Source of the DNA: Tubulanus polymorphus | Taxonomy: Eukaryota > Nemertea > Palaeonemertea > Tubulaniformes > Tubulanidae | Direction: 5' to 3' | DNA length: 64,000 bases | NCBI RefSeq assembly: GCF_964204645.1 | Contig: NC_134033.1 | Coordinates: 15,068,155-15,132,154, forward strand | Part shown: in pieces, positions 44,946 to 56,929 of the stretch | Numbering within the stretch: the stretch's first letter is position 1 | Layout: every line of letters starts with the position of its first letter | Position numbers and translations under genes: made by a program | The notes under the pieces: generated by a model | What the model was told of the DNA's origin: nothing | What the model saw: the letters and a program-made list of their open reading frames with translations, nothing else | Database searches by the model: none

Positions 44946-46197
44946 CTGTCGGATAAAACAAAATAATTAATATACAACTTGACGACTACTATAACCAGCA
45001 CGTGCTGCCATCTACCGACTGATATTAACACTAGGCCGGTATTAATCGCAGCAGGCGGCACGTTAACCAACACTGTGTTGTGCGGATAATGAATAGAAAA
45101 TAGAGTTTCCTAGAACTGAAGTCTGTTCATTTTTGTCTGGGATTTTTATATTATGGGGCAATTATACAGCATAAAATGGATATAAAAACGATGGTTTATT
45201 CAGACTGCGCTTTTTCACTGGTCGCCTATTGAGACCAATTTGAGGTATATGTTCAAAAAGATCAAGTGAAATATCCAAAAAAATTTAATCCCAGACAAAA
45301 CTTCACAAACTGTATAATCAGATAACAGTACCAGATTACTTCTCAGATTACATTCAAAATTTATCCATTATTTCTCATATTCTAGGAATGATGAATGGTA
45401 ATTGAGTTTAACAAAAGCTTAAGATCATCAAGAAACTTGATTGAGTCTTAACCCCTCGGGTTAACATTAATACCAGTCTATGAAACCAGCGCCTAGGGTT
45501 AACTAAATACCTCGATTGTGACAATGAATTCCTGTACCGTGGGAAGCAAGGATCCATTCGATGGCACTAGTGTACAAGCATTCGGAATACTATCCCAGAT
45601 TTCTGCTCGGGTTCAATTATTAAAATCTATCAATCATTTCTCAAATTCTACGAATGACGAATGATAAAATGTGCACCAAATTTGAACCTAAAAGCATCGA
45701 TCTGACTTTTATCTTCGGGAAAAGATTTGCCTAATTTCTGATGTGGGAGGCTAAAAATCTACATGAAATTACATTGGGGCTATTACAGTTAATTCGATGT
45801 TTCTTCAAGCATACTACCAGCTCAAGGAAACACTTCAGACTGCAGTTTTCATTCTTAGTGCGAGGTTTTTTTATACTATACCAGCACGTGCTGCCATCTA
45901 CTGACGGCTATCAACACTAGTCAGGTATACTCATTGCAGCCATTGCCCCGTTATCGGATAATCATAGTTATTAAGTTAATTACTCGCGGGCGCCACCTGA
46001 GAGCAGCCGACGAAAAAACAATTCCGCCTAAAATTGACGATCATCGACGCCGAATAACTTTACACTATTCGCACCCGTTTAAACGGTAACCATGGCAACG
46101 CGATCGGTAGTATTATCGTTATTAAACGCGTGTGCGCGCGTGGAGACGGTTTCGGTCGGTTTTTTTTTTACTCGTTCTCCTCGCTAGGAATCCTCAC

Positions 46198-46365
46198 CGG
46201 GCGTCGGACGAGACGGCGTAAGAGATTACCGAGCCGATTCGATTGGTCGAGAATCGACGGTAATTGACAGGCGATCGTCGTCGTCGGGGGCGATACGAGG
46301 ATAAATCGCGTAATTCGGAACGTACGTACGGTCGTCGTGAATTCCTGACGGTAGAAATCCACCGC
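46198..46365 (-). CDS. Possible additional N-terminal dlg exon
   Basis: A CpG-rich 168-nt stretch between a possible acceptor (gatttctcgag, 46366) and a strong donor (CCG|gtgagg). It is open and phase 0 at both ends, ending LLRRLVRRP before ANRGSVGSLA. All three frames are open, so frame choice is uncertain and no family match is recognised. It could equally be a 5'UTR exon. Confidence 0.25.
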
Positions 46366-46367
46366 CT

Positions 46368-46694
46368 CGAGAAATCAATACGCAGAGAAAAATGCTGCGA
46401 GCAGATTTAGAGCTTGTTTTATGAGAGTGAGTCTCGGCCCCCCGAGTCGAGGGAGGTCTGTTCGCCGTGTGCCCCAACGCCGGTAGCATTTTCATTTCCT
46501 AGAGCTAATATGCAGAGAATCGTGCGCGGTAATAACGAAAAAATAATTCAAAGTCCGAAAATGTTTCCAAATGTTTTGTAATTCATGACTGAGCTATTTG
46601 AATCAAGAAGTTTATTAGTCGACATACGTCAAAATCTACTGCCTCGAGAAATCAATACGCAGAGAAAAATGCTGCGAGCAGATTTAGAGCTATT
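46368..46694. repeat. Local duplication of a ~50-bp segment
   Basis: 'ctcgagaaatcaatacgcag' + 'agaaaaatgctgcgagcaga' + 'tttagagct' occurs at 46366-46415 and again at 46643-46692 with almost no change. 'aagaagtttattagtcga' flanks the second copy on both sides. Confidence 0.85.
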
Positions 46695-47077
46695 TGAATC
46701 AAGAAGTTTATTAGTCGATATAGTCAAAACGTTGAATAAACTACAAGCTCAAGGAAAGTTTTTCGGACTTTCTATTATTTTTTTTCTGTTATTACTGATG
46801 GATTCTCCAAATACTATAGATGTATTTAGGATTATGAGCTTGAAATCATCCTAACGCAGTTCAAATCACGCGTTTATTATCATCTCTTATCAATGAGGAT
46901 TTGGGAATTTCGAAGTTTATCATCTTATTTTGAATCTAATACTATATCATAGGTTTCCTGTATATTCTTATGAAAAGCTGTCCTAAGCAATAGGTCTGAT
47001 TGTTATCACAGAATGATCGTGAATGGAGCATATGACAACTGGTCACTACACCCGACTGGTCACTTCACAACTGACCA

Positions 47078-47225
47078 GTCGCCACAGCTGACTGGTCAGC
47101 AGACCAGTCACCAGACAAACCAAACTTCAAAACTGTATCAATCACTACAGCTCAATGGTCTAGTGGTTAGGACAGAGGACTGGCAAGCAGAGGGCCCAGG
47201 TTCAAATACTGGTGGGGGTAGGGTT
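47078..47225 (+). mobile_element. tRNA-derived SINE copy 1
   Basis: A box tggtctagtgg (47156-47166) and B box ggttcaaatac (47199-47209) are spaced as in tRNA genes. The copy at 63684-63830 shares both the tRNA head and the upstream 'actggtca' region. Confidence 0.75.
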
Positions 47226-47720
47226 ATGCGTGAGCTTAAGTGGTGGGACCGTAATAGGAGATTATTTTGGAAAAACAAAATTTTTATTTTGCCTTTTAAG
47301 AAATTTACATCAGGCAGTTTTTTTTGTTGTTGCTTTTATCGTTGTTGTTGGATGTTGTTCATTAATTACGCGCGGCAACCAGAAACAATCACTGGCAAGT
47401 GAGGGATGTCAATGCGGATTATTAGAGTTATTCTTCATATCGTGTATTATTGAATTACCGATTGTGATTGTTATTCCATGTGTGAAACTCCGTCATAGGG
47501 AAAAGCGATCGTGCGTGTGTGAACTCCGACACAGGGAAACTGCTAATACACTCACACATACATACCGGAGCTCCGGTATATGGCAGGCCTCCGGTGTGGG
47601 ACAGGCAAACGCGCAGCTGTAGCGCCTTGGACCTTATGAATTCATACAACTTATGTTTATCATCCCTGAGCGCCATTTGGGCCATCATTCGGATTTTCCA
47701 AGAGAGATACTTAGTGATAG

Positions 47721-48115
47721 TAATTTAATTTCTATAGCGCCCTTTTCTGGTATTATTACCCCCAGCCTATAACTCTATTCCATGTATCAGTCATTTCTCC
47801 CTGAGAAGTAACATCCGAGCAGCTGCTAGGCGCTCAGGAGTCATCTATCAGGCCAGGTACCCATTTACTCCTGGGGCCTGTTGCACAGTCGTGACTTAAG
47901 TCCAAAACTGGTCTTAAGTTGTTAGATTGGCTATAGAACTTAGTTGGTCTTAGACTGGTCTTAAGTCTAAGTCATGACTATGCAACCGGCCCCTTGGTGG
48001 ATAGAGGCAATGAAGATTAGTGTCTTGCCCGAGGACACTACGGTAATGTACGGGGTTCGAACCTACGACCTCGCTTCCCAGAGTCGATCGCTCTAACCAC
48101 TCAGACTTGAGATAA
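47721..48115. mobile_element. Dispersed SINE-like element, copy 1, carrying a nested MITE
   Basis: Starts 'gtaatttaatttctatagcg' and ends with a minus-strand tRNA-like part (A box tggttagagcg, B box ggttcgaacc). The second copy at 62773-63090 lacks the 47875-47995 insertion. Confidence 0.75.
47875..47995. mobile_element. Palindromic MITE 'ggcctgttgcacagtcgtga' inserted in SINE
   Basis: Inverted ends ggggcctgttgcacagtcgtgact and ...catgactatgcaaccggcccc. Its absence from the same site in the 62.8-kb copy proves insertion. Diverged relatives occur near 28180-28410, 59045-59170 and 63495-63640. Confidence 0.85.
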
Positions 48116-49144
48116 ACGATTCATTTTCGAAAATTCCGGTCGCTGTAATGAAGAAACCCGGTCGCTGCGAGTCCATTCAAGGACGGATCATTCTAATTAA
48201 GCAATGGCAGTTTTTATGAAGCTGTGAGTTGATTAGCCTCAGTTAGCGGCTGTGTCACCCGTCGTCAGTGAGGACCTCCCTGTTTGTGTGAAGACTTCTA
48301 ATCGAATCATCCTATATAGCGGACATGTAATTTCCTGTCTTACAGCCGGAGGGCTGGAGGGGGCGGGTTAGGGGGGGATTGATGACCTGTGATATTTAAC
48401 AACTTCTATATAACACTTGAAACTGAAGTCTCCGTTGATGGTGATTGACCTCGTCGATTCACGTATTCTTCAAGAAAATATCCGAACTATAAACACGTTA
48501 TGGATCAATCATTCGTCATCGCATAACTATCTCTTTAGATAGAATTTATGATAAAGACCTAAATTTCTACAAACGTTGCGTAAAATAATGTCTCAACGAG
48601 CATTTCACTTTTACAAATTAATCCAATTCAATTTCTAGAATCAATTTCAAGATAGAATCAACCAAATATTGAACAGGTTCTTAATCTATGTAGAAAAAAT
48701 AGTTTTATCTTTCGAACGATCTAGATTTTAAAATCATTTTCCAAATAATCTAATTCTTTTTTTATAGATACCGCCATCTCTGTACATATAACAAAATCCG
48801 TAAAATCCAACAATCGGGTTCTTTATTTCTTTTTTCATGAATAGTTTCTGTTTCAGTTTAGTTTTCTAAAATCGTTTTTCAAATAATTCATTTTTTTTTC
48901 ATAATAGATATTATCTTATCGAAACTATGAAATCCTTTGAAAGGTTCCGCGATTCTTGGCGGCAATAACAAAGAAAGAGATTGGCAAATAAAGAAAGTCG
49001 ATATATTGCGCGAATGATGCTGTTATCACAATTGAGCGAACTGTTTATTCGTTACACGCCTGAATTTCTGCAGGAAATGACTTTTCGAGTGTCGACGTTT
49101 TGTAACGGGTTTTTTTTTTCATTTTTTTCATAATAACTCGATAT

Positions 49145-49191
49145 CGTATATGTATATAAATATATATATATATATATATTTATGTATATAA

Positions 49192-49224
<33 letters not shown>

Positions 49225-49225
49225 C
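49145..49225. repeat. (TA)n-rich microsatellite
   Basis: TA dinucleotides with occasional G, T and C interruptions. Confidence 0.9.
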
Positions 49226-50047
49226 ACACATACGCCCCCGGGGACTGGTTTTGTTCCTCTCGTAACCATAGGAACTTACTTCCAATTTCAGCAACAATTA
49301 CTCGCGCCGCGTGCGACTACATTGTGTGTGTGTTTGTGTTTGTTTGCGTATTGATCTCCTCTCAGCAGACGCAATCCTGTCGCATTGTCATCGTCGACGA
49401 CGATAACCGACAAAAAAAAAAAACATTCGAATCTAAATCGAAAAATGTTTTATTTTTCGAAACGAACAGGTGTCGGATCGAAGGAATTTTCACGTATTTT
49501 TCCGCGTCCTCAAAACAGCTCACGACATTTCTTCATGACAAATAACCAGGAGGGGGGATGTGTATCATCCGTAGATTGTTAGGGGGTAAAATAATCACTG
49601 GGAGATTTGTCAGATATTACCTTGGTTTCTCATTGATAGTTGTCATCCTGGTTCGGGATTTATCCCTCAGGGCAGGTCTATGATATTGCGCCTTGGTTGA
49701 GCATTTATCCCTTAGGGGTAACTTTTTTTGATACATGGTCTATGAAACCAAGCCCCGATTGAGAGTTTTCCCCCAGGGGTAACTTTGATACACGGTCTAT
49801 GAAATTGCGCCCAGGATTTTTGACATAACTGTTTATTGGGTCCGTACAGTTTCCCGAAATACAAAGCTTAATTTGTTATTTGGTATATTCACACGTTGTT
49901 AAGATAAAAAGTTTTTCTTATAAAACTGCACACAGAGTTCAGTGTCATGAAAAGGTTTACCCGAAACTGATGCAATTTCTTCATGAAAAGTACATTTTCT
50001 AAATGAAAATAATGCTTTAATTGATTTTTGATTCAATTTCGTGCGAT

Positions 50048-50165
50048 CAGCTGGATCCAGTTCCACAGTTCCCAGCTAAGATTTGACTCTGAGTTAACTC
50101 ATTGAAAATGAACTAACTTTGACTCAGAGTTAACTCTAACATACAACTGTGGAACTGGGTCCTGT
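50048..50165. mobile_element. Palindromic MITE 'gatccagttccacagtt'
   Basis: Ends gatccagttccacagtt and aactgtggaactgggtcc are inverted, as are inner 'gactctgagttaactc' blocks. Fragments occur at 20-50 and about 38437-38500. Confidence 0.75.
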
Positions 50166-50688
50166 ATTTTACGAGTTGACGACAGTTTACTGCCTGTAAT
50201 TCGGTTGAACGCTATTTCCATGAATAAATTGATATTTTCGTCATTAATCGCCGATGTTTTCAATTGATGTTTCGCACGTCAATTTTAGCCCGGACTAATG
50301 GACGTTTAACAGCGATCCAAACCGATCGCTTCGGAGGGACCTCGACGACGTATCCATCCGACAGAGGGCGCCGCCGTCGTTACGCGAGATCCTAGTGTGC
50401 ATCGCGTTGCCACGGTTACGTACCTCCGGGGTAAAACGAGACTCGGTTGTCGTCGTCGTCGTCGATGACGTAACCGATATAAAATATTATTAGAGATGAT
50501 AAAAATTATTCATCGAACAAAATGAAAACGTTGTTTTAGCGTCGCGGTGAAATTTGACCCGCGTACGCGATATTGATTTTATATTATGTCGGGTAGTGAC
50601 GGAGAATATAGAGCTATTCTGAGGAGGTTTCATACAGATACATCATACCATACGTCTATCAGTTTACAATCTAACCAATTAATAACCA

Positions 50689-50995
50689 GGGCGGCCACCT
50701 TCCGACTATTTACGAATTCTCGGATTTATCCTTGTAATAAAATTAAGATCCCGGGGCACGGGTGAATGAAGAAATTTCTTGGTCTAATATCCGAGTATCC
50801 AAGCTCTCTGCAATTACAGTTTGTGAAATTCCCAAAGTTTTCCAGGGGATATCTTAGTCCCCCGCCCCCTGATTCCCTGAGTTTTCAAAGACTTTTCCTC
50901 ATAATAAAACAGAATTCCCTAAGTGAATCTGCTGCAGGCTAATGACGAAATATCTTCTAATTCTCTTAGGTTTCCAGGTCAGTGTCCACCCTGAT
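50689..50995. mobile_element. hAT-like dispersed element, diverged copy
   Basis: Left end 'cagggcggccacctt' and right end 'ggtcagtgtccaccctg' are inverted. The interior is diverged. Confidence 0.55.
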
Positions 50996-51249
50996 TAACT
51001 GTAGATTATATAGTTTGTTCTAAAACACTCCCTAAAAAGCTCTCCAGTTATAGTATAAAATACCTTGAAATTGGTGTCCGGAATGTCTTTTCACCGGCAT
51101 TTCCACTCACGGCATTTTCACTTACGGCATTTTTACCTTCAGAAAATGACGCATCTAGCACAAGTAAGGGGATGCTATTTCCGATAATTGGGACATGGCG
51201 GTTTGAAATAAGGAATATCTACGTCTCTCGTCGGGTAGTGAATACTTAC

Positions 51250-51402
51250 GTGGTCGTATCTGATCGTGTGCACGTATTTGTGAAAAGATACGGCTTTATT
51301 GCCGGCGGGGGCGCCACTGCTGCTCGCGCTACTGCCCGAGCCCCGGCTCTTCTGGCTGTGAGGTACGGTCGGGGGTAGTTTAAAACGGCACCAAGCGAAC
51401 AT
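51250..51402 (-). CDS. dlg1: dlg first coding exon, MFAWCRFK type
   Basis: The ATG at 51402 opens 51 codons: MFAWCRFKLPPTVPHSQKSR, then a Gly/Ser/Ala-rich part, then AVSFHKYVHTIRYDH, ending CAC|gtaagt in phase 0. An in-frame TGA two codons upstream of the ATG shows a true start. The phase fits both ANRGSVGSLA (44945) and the serine-rich exon. A Cys at position 5 in a hydrophobic context recalls the palmitoylated short N-termini of PSD-95 and PSD-93. This is the non-L27 form; an L27 start may lie outside the window. Confidence 0.75.
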
Positions 51403-51489
51403 TATTCAAATATCAAGCGCTTCCATATTATCACACTAGGCGGCGGTTTTTACCACTTCGGATGTTAGTTTCTTTTTATCTCACTAGAT

Positions 51490-51660
51490 GGCAGTTTTAA
51501 CCATACGAGTTATGGTTATTTCACGTGCTTCACAATGATAAATCCCAGATTCTAGACGTTTTTATCCTTTTTTTCAATTTAACCACGCGAGTTATGGTTA
51601 TATCACATGCTTCGAGATCATAAATTCCGAATTCGACACGTTTTTCTCCGTTTTTTCAAG
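51490..51660. repeat. Two ~97-bp tandem units upstream of first dlg exon
   Basis: 'acgagttatggttatttcac' (51507) recurs as 'gcgagttatggttatatcac' (51587), followed by shared 'tgcttc', 'ataaat' and 'acgttttt'. It lies 100-260 bp upstream of the 51402 ATG, in the promoter zone. Confidence 0.7.
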
Positions 51661-52324
51661 TATCTGATCATTTTTTCGATATCTATTGATCGAATCTCGA
51701 ATAATTGCGATGAATTTGCGCGATAATCTCAAAATTGCGCGAATCTACTCGAAAGCTTTTTCGAATTGCGTATCTAATCATCGAGAACGCATCATCAGCG
51801 CGAGTACGTCCGTAATTCCCCGCTGACAACAATGCATGCAACGACTGATCGTCATGGCGATTTTCGTCCGTGGGACAATAGTTTCGATCGAGCTGCGTAC
51901 GGTCGGTCTTTTTCCAACTGTTGCCGATGATAACGGATATACGAACGCGTCGGATAAGAGCAGTCGTCTCGAAGATCGTCCGGCGATCATAACTCACGCC
52001 GACGACGAGCGCGCGCGATCGACTTCAATCCCTCGTTCTACAAAATAAAACAAACAAATTGATTTTTATATCGGACGACGATAAAAACGAGGGAGAAAGA
52101 AAAGATTTTGACGAGATGATATTTCGAAAATTTGATGGAATGTAACGTAATGCGTGATGGCCGATGATGAATGGAGTTTAGATTGACGGGAGTCTGACGA
52201 CGAACGACTGACGCGTCGTTTCATAATGTAATTCATGCGAATAAATGGAACTGGCTGAAAAAGTGTGTATCAAATGAATTCTTTAAATCTGATTACGGGT
52301 GCGCCGTCTCCGGTGCAGTTTATA

Positions 52325-52540
52325 TCGAAGTGTAGCGAGAATGGCGGTAATAGCGGGGTTAAACAAGGGGAGTACTGTTGTCTCCATTTGTTTGTACGGT
52401 GTTCTCCACATGCTGGAATTTTAGAGCGACTGCATTCATTGTTAAGTGTATGACATTGTGGCTGTTGAAGTAGCAAAGCTTTCGATCATACCGAAAAACT
52501 ACAGAAAATTGAAGCATCTTCTATTTTTCACAGTCAATCT
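52325..52540 (+). repeat. Dispersed repeat, copy of 21885-22105
   Basis: 'tgttctccacatgctggaat', 'acattgtggctgttgaagta' and 'ttgaagcatcttctattttt' match. Confidence 0.7.
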
Positions 52541-53965
52541 TAATCTATATATTTCAAATCAATCGGCGGATGTCACTGTCATTGAGTACAACCAGTTGCT
52601 TAAAAGTGGAAATGACCAACTGGCTGCAACTGGATATAAATCGTCTCTTACCAGTTGTAAGCGTACACAAGCGAACTGATTGTATCCAGCCAGTTCCACT
52701 CATACGCTGAAAACTGCCTCGCGAATAGTTGTCTCCAGTTACTTCGTTGATGAACGCTAAGCTTTAGAGCTTATACCAGGGTCAAACAAGGGGGAATACT
52801 GTCTCCACTGGCATTTATATAGTTACGACGCAAAGAGTTCATTCTCTGGTTCCTAGAGATAACAACGCGGGGTCAAGCAAGGTAGAGAACTGTCTCCACT
52901 AGCGTTGACGAATCTATTGACATTTTTACGAGAGGAAAAAAGAAACGAATTGCAGAATTTTCAGTTTATAAGAGAAATGAGTCGGTTCAGTGCAAGGACT
53001 GAAGAACGAAGAAGGGTTGAGGTCGGTTTAATTAACACGAATATCGAACGGAATCATCATCAATCATAACAACTCATTGTTTATTCATAGATTCGATACT
53101 ATCATCCCCCCCCCCCCCCAATCCTCCCACCTCCCCTCTCTCTCTGCGTCTCAAGATGATTTACCTCTGATTATTTATATGAAACTGAACTAACCACCCG
53201 TAATACATAGCTATAAATCATTCCATCAACGAACATCGCACGCAAGATTTCCAGTGCAACCATCCAGATTGAGTAACTTTCGCTAATTTTTCATTTTTTC
53301 ATAGCAAAATTCGTCGAGAAAAGACTCATTGTACACATAGGGATCAGCTATAACTTAAACATCAGGGAGTATAATCTGAATGTTTGTCAGTTGAGATAAC
53401 CAGAGACCCAGCGCTTCAACAATGAGACAAATTTATAATACACCTTTTAACATCGACGAAACAGTCGTATTTGTTAATCTTTTCAACTCTTTTTATGTTG
53501 TGTATTAGCACTAGTCTGTATGAAATCCCATTACTAAATCAGTTCTAAGTTACTAATCTTGGAATTTTGCTTCAACGCTTATATTTCTGAAGGCGATTAT
53601 TGGATTTAATGGAAAAGTTGAATAAACTACTACCTAAATACTTCATACTCTTCATTATTCTAAGTTGGGAAAATATCTTATTTCATAATACGCTAATTTC
53701 ATATTCACACGATAACAAGACCATGTTGAATTATTTTTTTCAAGTGTTTAGTTCGGTTCGTGTTAACATTTTACGCCCTGTCACGTCGGCTTGTCTGACA
53801 AACGACTGTTAACCGCGTCTGCTTATCAAACGACCGTTAACCGTTACACAGCAGTTTAATCATCATTTGAATAAAATGTCTCCACATCGTGCGTAAATGA
53901 TGAATCCCTCGCCGAAACCTGGAAATATTTGCACCTAGAGTTTACGAGCAAGCAGCAATTGAAAT

Positions 53966-54436
53966 GATAGACGAGAGAGGAGAGAGAGGAGAAAGGAGAG
54001 GAGGGGATGGAGGAGAGGTTAGAAAAGAGAGTGTGGAGGAGAGGATGGAGAGGAGAAAGAGAGAGAAAGGAGAGGAGGGGATGGAGGAGAGGGTAGAGAG
54101 AGGAGAGAGTGTGGAGGAGAGGGTAGAGAGGAGAAAGAGAGAGAAAGCAGGGGTAGGGATGGAGGAGAGGATGGAGAAGAGAGGAGAGAGTGAGGAGAGG
54201 ATGGAGAGGAGAAAGAGGATAGAGAAAGGAGAGGAGGGGATGGAGGAGAGGGTAGAGAGAGGAGAGAGTGTGGAGGAGAGGATGGAGAGGAGAAAGAGGA
54301 GAAAGGAGAGGAGGGGATGGAGGAGAGGGTAGAGAGAGGAGAGAGTGTGGAGGAGAGGAGAGGTGTAAGAAGAGAGAGGGGAGAAAAAGGGAGAAGAGAG
54401 AAAAAGCAGAAAAGGAGAAAGAGAGAGAGAAGAGAT
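53966..54436 (+). repeat. Long polypurine tract with ~90-bp higher-order units
   Basis: About 470 bases almost entirely A and G. 'gagagtgtggaggagaggat' and 'ggagaggaggggatggagga' recur. Open frames on both strands are compositional. Confidence 0.9.
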
Positions 54437-54801
54437 TTACTGGTTTTTGGGATTAGTTTAAACACTGTTGCCTTCATACAAGCGGAATTCCGCACGTATC
54501 TCATCGACTTTAACCTTCATCCCGCCGAACACAACGACGAAGACACACAATATCGAAGCGTCTTACTAAACAAACATTCGTTCGAAATCAAAGTAAACTT
54601 CACTCCCACTTACGGCGAATAACTTCCGATAAATAACTCGCTCGCGATAATTCCCCATCGAACGATGGATCTCTCGATTAAAAACCTTGAACGACTTGAC
54701 GGACACAACGCGAGCTTTCATTAGAAAAACGTATTTTTATCCTTCGCCGATTCAGCTTACAGAAATATCGGGCCACGAGTTATTCAATATCCTTCGAGTC
54801 T

Positions 54802-54806
<5 letters not shown>

Positions 54807-54871
<65 letters not shown>
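54807..54871. repeat. (TA)n microsatellite
   Basis: Uninterrupted TA dinucleotides. Confidence 0.95.
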
Positions 54872-54872
<1 letters not shown>

Positions 54873-55689
54873 ATATCTAGATTGGAAGTGGATCTACAGG
54901 AGTGATTAGACAAGGGTATAGTTTTGGAGGGGCAGTTCTGGAGGGTACTATGTATATTATGTAAGTATGTACATCATTGCGTACACACAGTACAGTATAG
55001 TATTTCTATATTTCAAAACGATGAAATTAGTAATTTTTACACATTTTACAGCAAGGAACAAGTGGCTAAGAGATTTCAGTAATGCATCGCGAAAGATGCA
55101 ATTCCTAAGAGGTCGAGTGTCAAATTTGTGCCGGTTCCGAGGACGTCTGCGTTGACAACCTCGTTGGGAAAACTGGCCCGAAACGCCTTCGTACAGATAG
55201 AGGCTTATCGCTGATCGATACGTAAAGATCCATTGTACATTATCCGATAAGCAGAACAGATAAGCAACCTGTTAAGTGGAATTGGCGATGATAGTTATGA
55301 GAAATAACAGTTTTGACATCGAGAAGCTTCGCGCGCGACGTTAGAAGATGTGAAACTCTCTCGTCGGGTAGTGACAGCTCGAACTGATCTCAGTTACTAA
55401 TTGACAACAGTTCCCGGTGATTTATATATACACCCTACGCATCCTTATACGACATATTCATAATCACAATCTGTTCTATCTCGTTGTAGACTCGCGGAGT
55501 AATTACAATCAACTCTACGACCGATGATCCTCGTCGCAAAACCAAAAGCATCGTCGTCGTCGTCGCGCTGTTCGAATGAATCTCTTCACAAACCGTTCGT
55601 AGACAGACGGACAGACGCTATTAACCGAGTATTAACAGAATTCATGAGATGCCATGATTTAGTTGTTCGACGCGGGAAGGCCGACGAGC

Positions 55690-56180
55690 CGAAACTCGAG
55701 TCTTGATTAGGAGAGAAGGGTAGTTTAGTAGATGTGGAAGGTTGTTCCGGACGGTAGACTGGAAGATTGATGGGCATCGGGGTTGATCGAGGAGTTAGAT
55801 CGGAAGTATATCTACAGGATTGATTTGACAAGAAGGGTATAGTTTTAGAGGGCTGGTTCTGGAAGGTACTGGTCATCTGGAGGAATCATAGTCAGAAGAG
55901 GGTAGGTTCTAAAGGGTAAACTGGATGCTTGATGGTAGGTCAAGAGGGTTAATTGGGAGAGGGTTGCTTTGAAGAGTAAGAGCAGGAGAGAGGACTGGAT
56001 GGTTGATGGTAGATTAAGACAGTAGATCTATAGGGTTCATTGGGTAGATTAAGAGAATCTTGGGAGAGGGTTGCTTAGAAGGGTAAGATCAGTGGAGTGG
56101 ATGGTTGATGGTAGATTAAGACGGTAGATCTAGAGTGTAGATTAAGAGGGTTGATAGGGAGAGTAGAGGATAGTTTTTGA
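55690..56180. repeat. Degenerate repeats 'ggttgatggtagattaagac'
   Basis: 'gatggttgatggtag', 'agtagatctatagg' and 'gggagagggttgctt' recur several times with drift. Confidence 0.6.
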
Positions 56181-56929
56181 CTGGGATAGGTTCAGAAAGG
56201 TTGTAGACATATATCGCGAGATGTGATTTTCCGGCGCGGCAGGTTTTTAAATCGAAAATAATTCGAATCGTTTTCGAACGTCAAGAGATGATGTCGTTTT
56301 AATTGTTGCCGTGACTACAGCGAATTGATGTAATGTCTGCGCGCGATGACGGCGGCGAGGATGAGGAGGAGGAGGTAATCTTCCTCACGGGAATAACACG
56401 TTGTTTCTCGGGGATAAATCAACCGGCGAACGAAGCGTCGACACCGACGACTAATTGAGATGCGTTTTAACGACAGTTGAACAAACATTCGTCGATTTAA
56501 AAATAATCAACACTGATTTCATTAATGGCAAATATAGACGACGTCTGTTGATCAAAAGTAGATCAAGGTTTTTTTTTATCTGGATTGACCCTGTTATTTT
56601 ATTTGATTGGTAAATGTCGTTTGAATTTTTTGATTGAGTGCCCCTTACAAACCCACACCTGCCAGGAGCAGAACAGGGGGTTTGATTTTGAAATCGGAAA
56701 TCGAAGTACAGCTATAGCTGTGTGATCGGCGGTCGAGTTTACAACTGTGTTTTGTTTTAATCGAAGTACATGATTGGGAAATTCGGTTCCGGTTCATTCA
56801 AACAATCTTCCATTCAGTCTGAACTGGTAAGCGACTGTAGATCAAGGTTTTAACTCGTGGACTAATATTAAAGTGACAATTGAAATATTATGTATTGTTA
56901 CCAAAATGTATTTGTCAACCAGCGAAATC

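Larger units (their letters stand above)
44946..51249 (-). other. dlg1: First dlg intron, mostly repeats
   Basis: Besides the mobile elements and candidate exon listed, it has a CpG-rich patch at 50280-50470 with a TGACGTAA (CREB/ATF-like) site near 50466. Diverged 'ccgtctatgaaattgcgccc' repeats lie at 49650-49810. Confidence 0.45.
7601..51402 (-). other. dlg1: Discs-large MAGUK scaffold gene, whole locus
   Basis: One minus-strand gene assembled from about 20 coding exons. It encodes three PDZ domains, an SH3 domain, a HOOK linker and a guanylate-kinase-like domain in the order specific to the Discs-large/PSD-95 family. Such proteins organise septate or basolateral junctions and synapses by binding C-terminal peptides of channels and adhesion proteins through PDZ domains, and partner scaffolds through the GuK domain. 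Exon ends match GT-AG rules, and the reading frame closes across every junction except one single-base insertion in the PDZ3 exon. The N-terminal L27 domain of the long (S97-type) isoform is not visible. Several alternative start exons and microexons are listed separately. Confidence 0.95.

Noticed and set aside
48040-48115. Functional tRNA gene on the minus strand
   Set aside because: A and B boxes are present, but the acceptor stem does not pair and the sequence is the tail of a dispersed SINE-like element with a second copy at 63.0 kb.
49278-49400. Possible minus-strand 5'UTR exon ending TTGGAA|gtaagt
   Set aside because: Good donor but no ATG-led frame, and a (TG)n/(TA)n setting; too weak to call.
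51050-51110. Minus-strand MPVKRHSG start resembling the MPV(R/K)K start of L27-type dlg
   Set aside because: The following residues do not match L27 (no RALxLLEDY), and it sits in short 'cactcacggcattt' repeats; coincidence.
53964-54504. Glu/Arg-rich (plus) and Ser/Pro/Leu-rich (minus) frames of 120-160 residues
   Set aside because: Pure composition effect of a polypurine tract.
55524-55876. Overlapping frames on both strands with Ser-rich start
   Set aside because: No splice sites in agreement and no domain; both strands open from composition.
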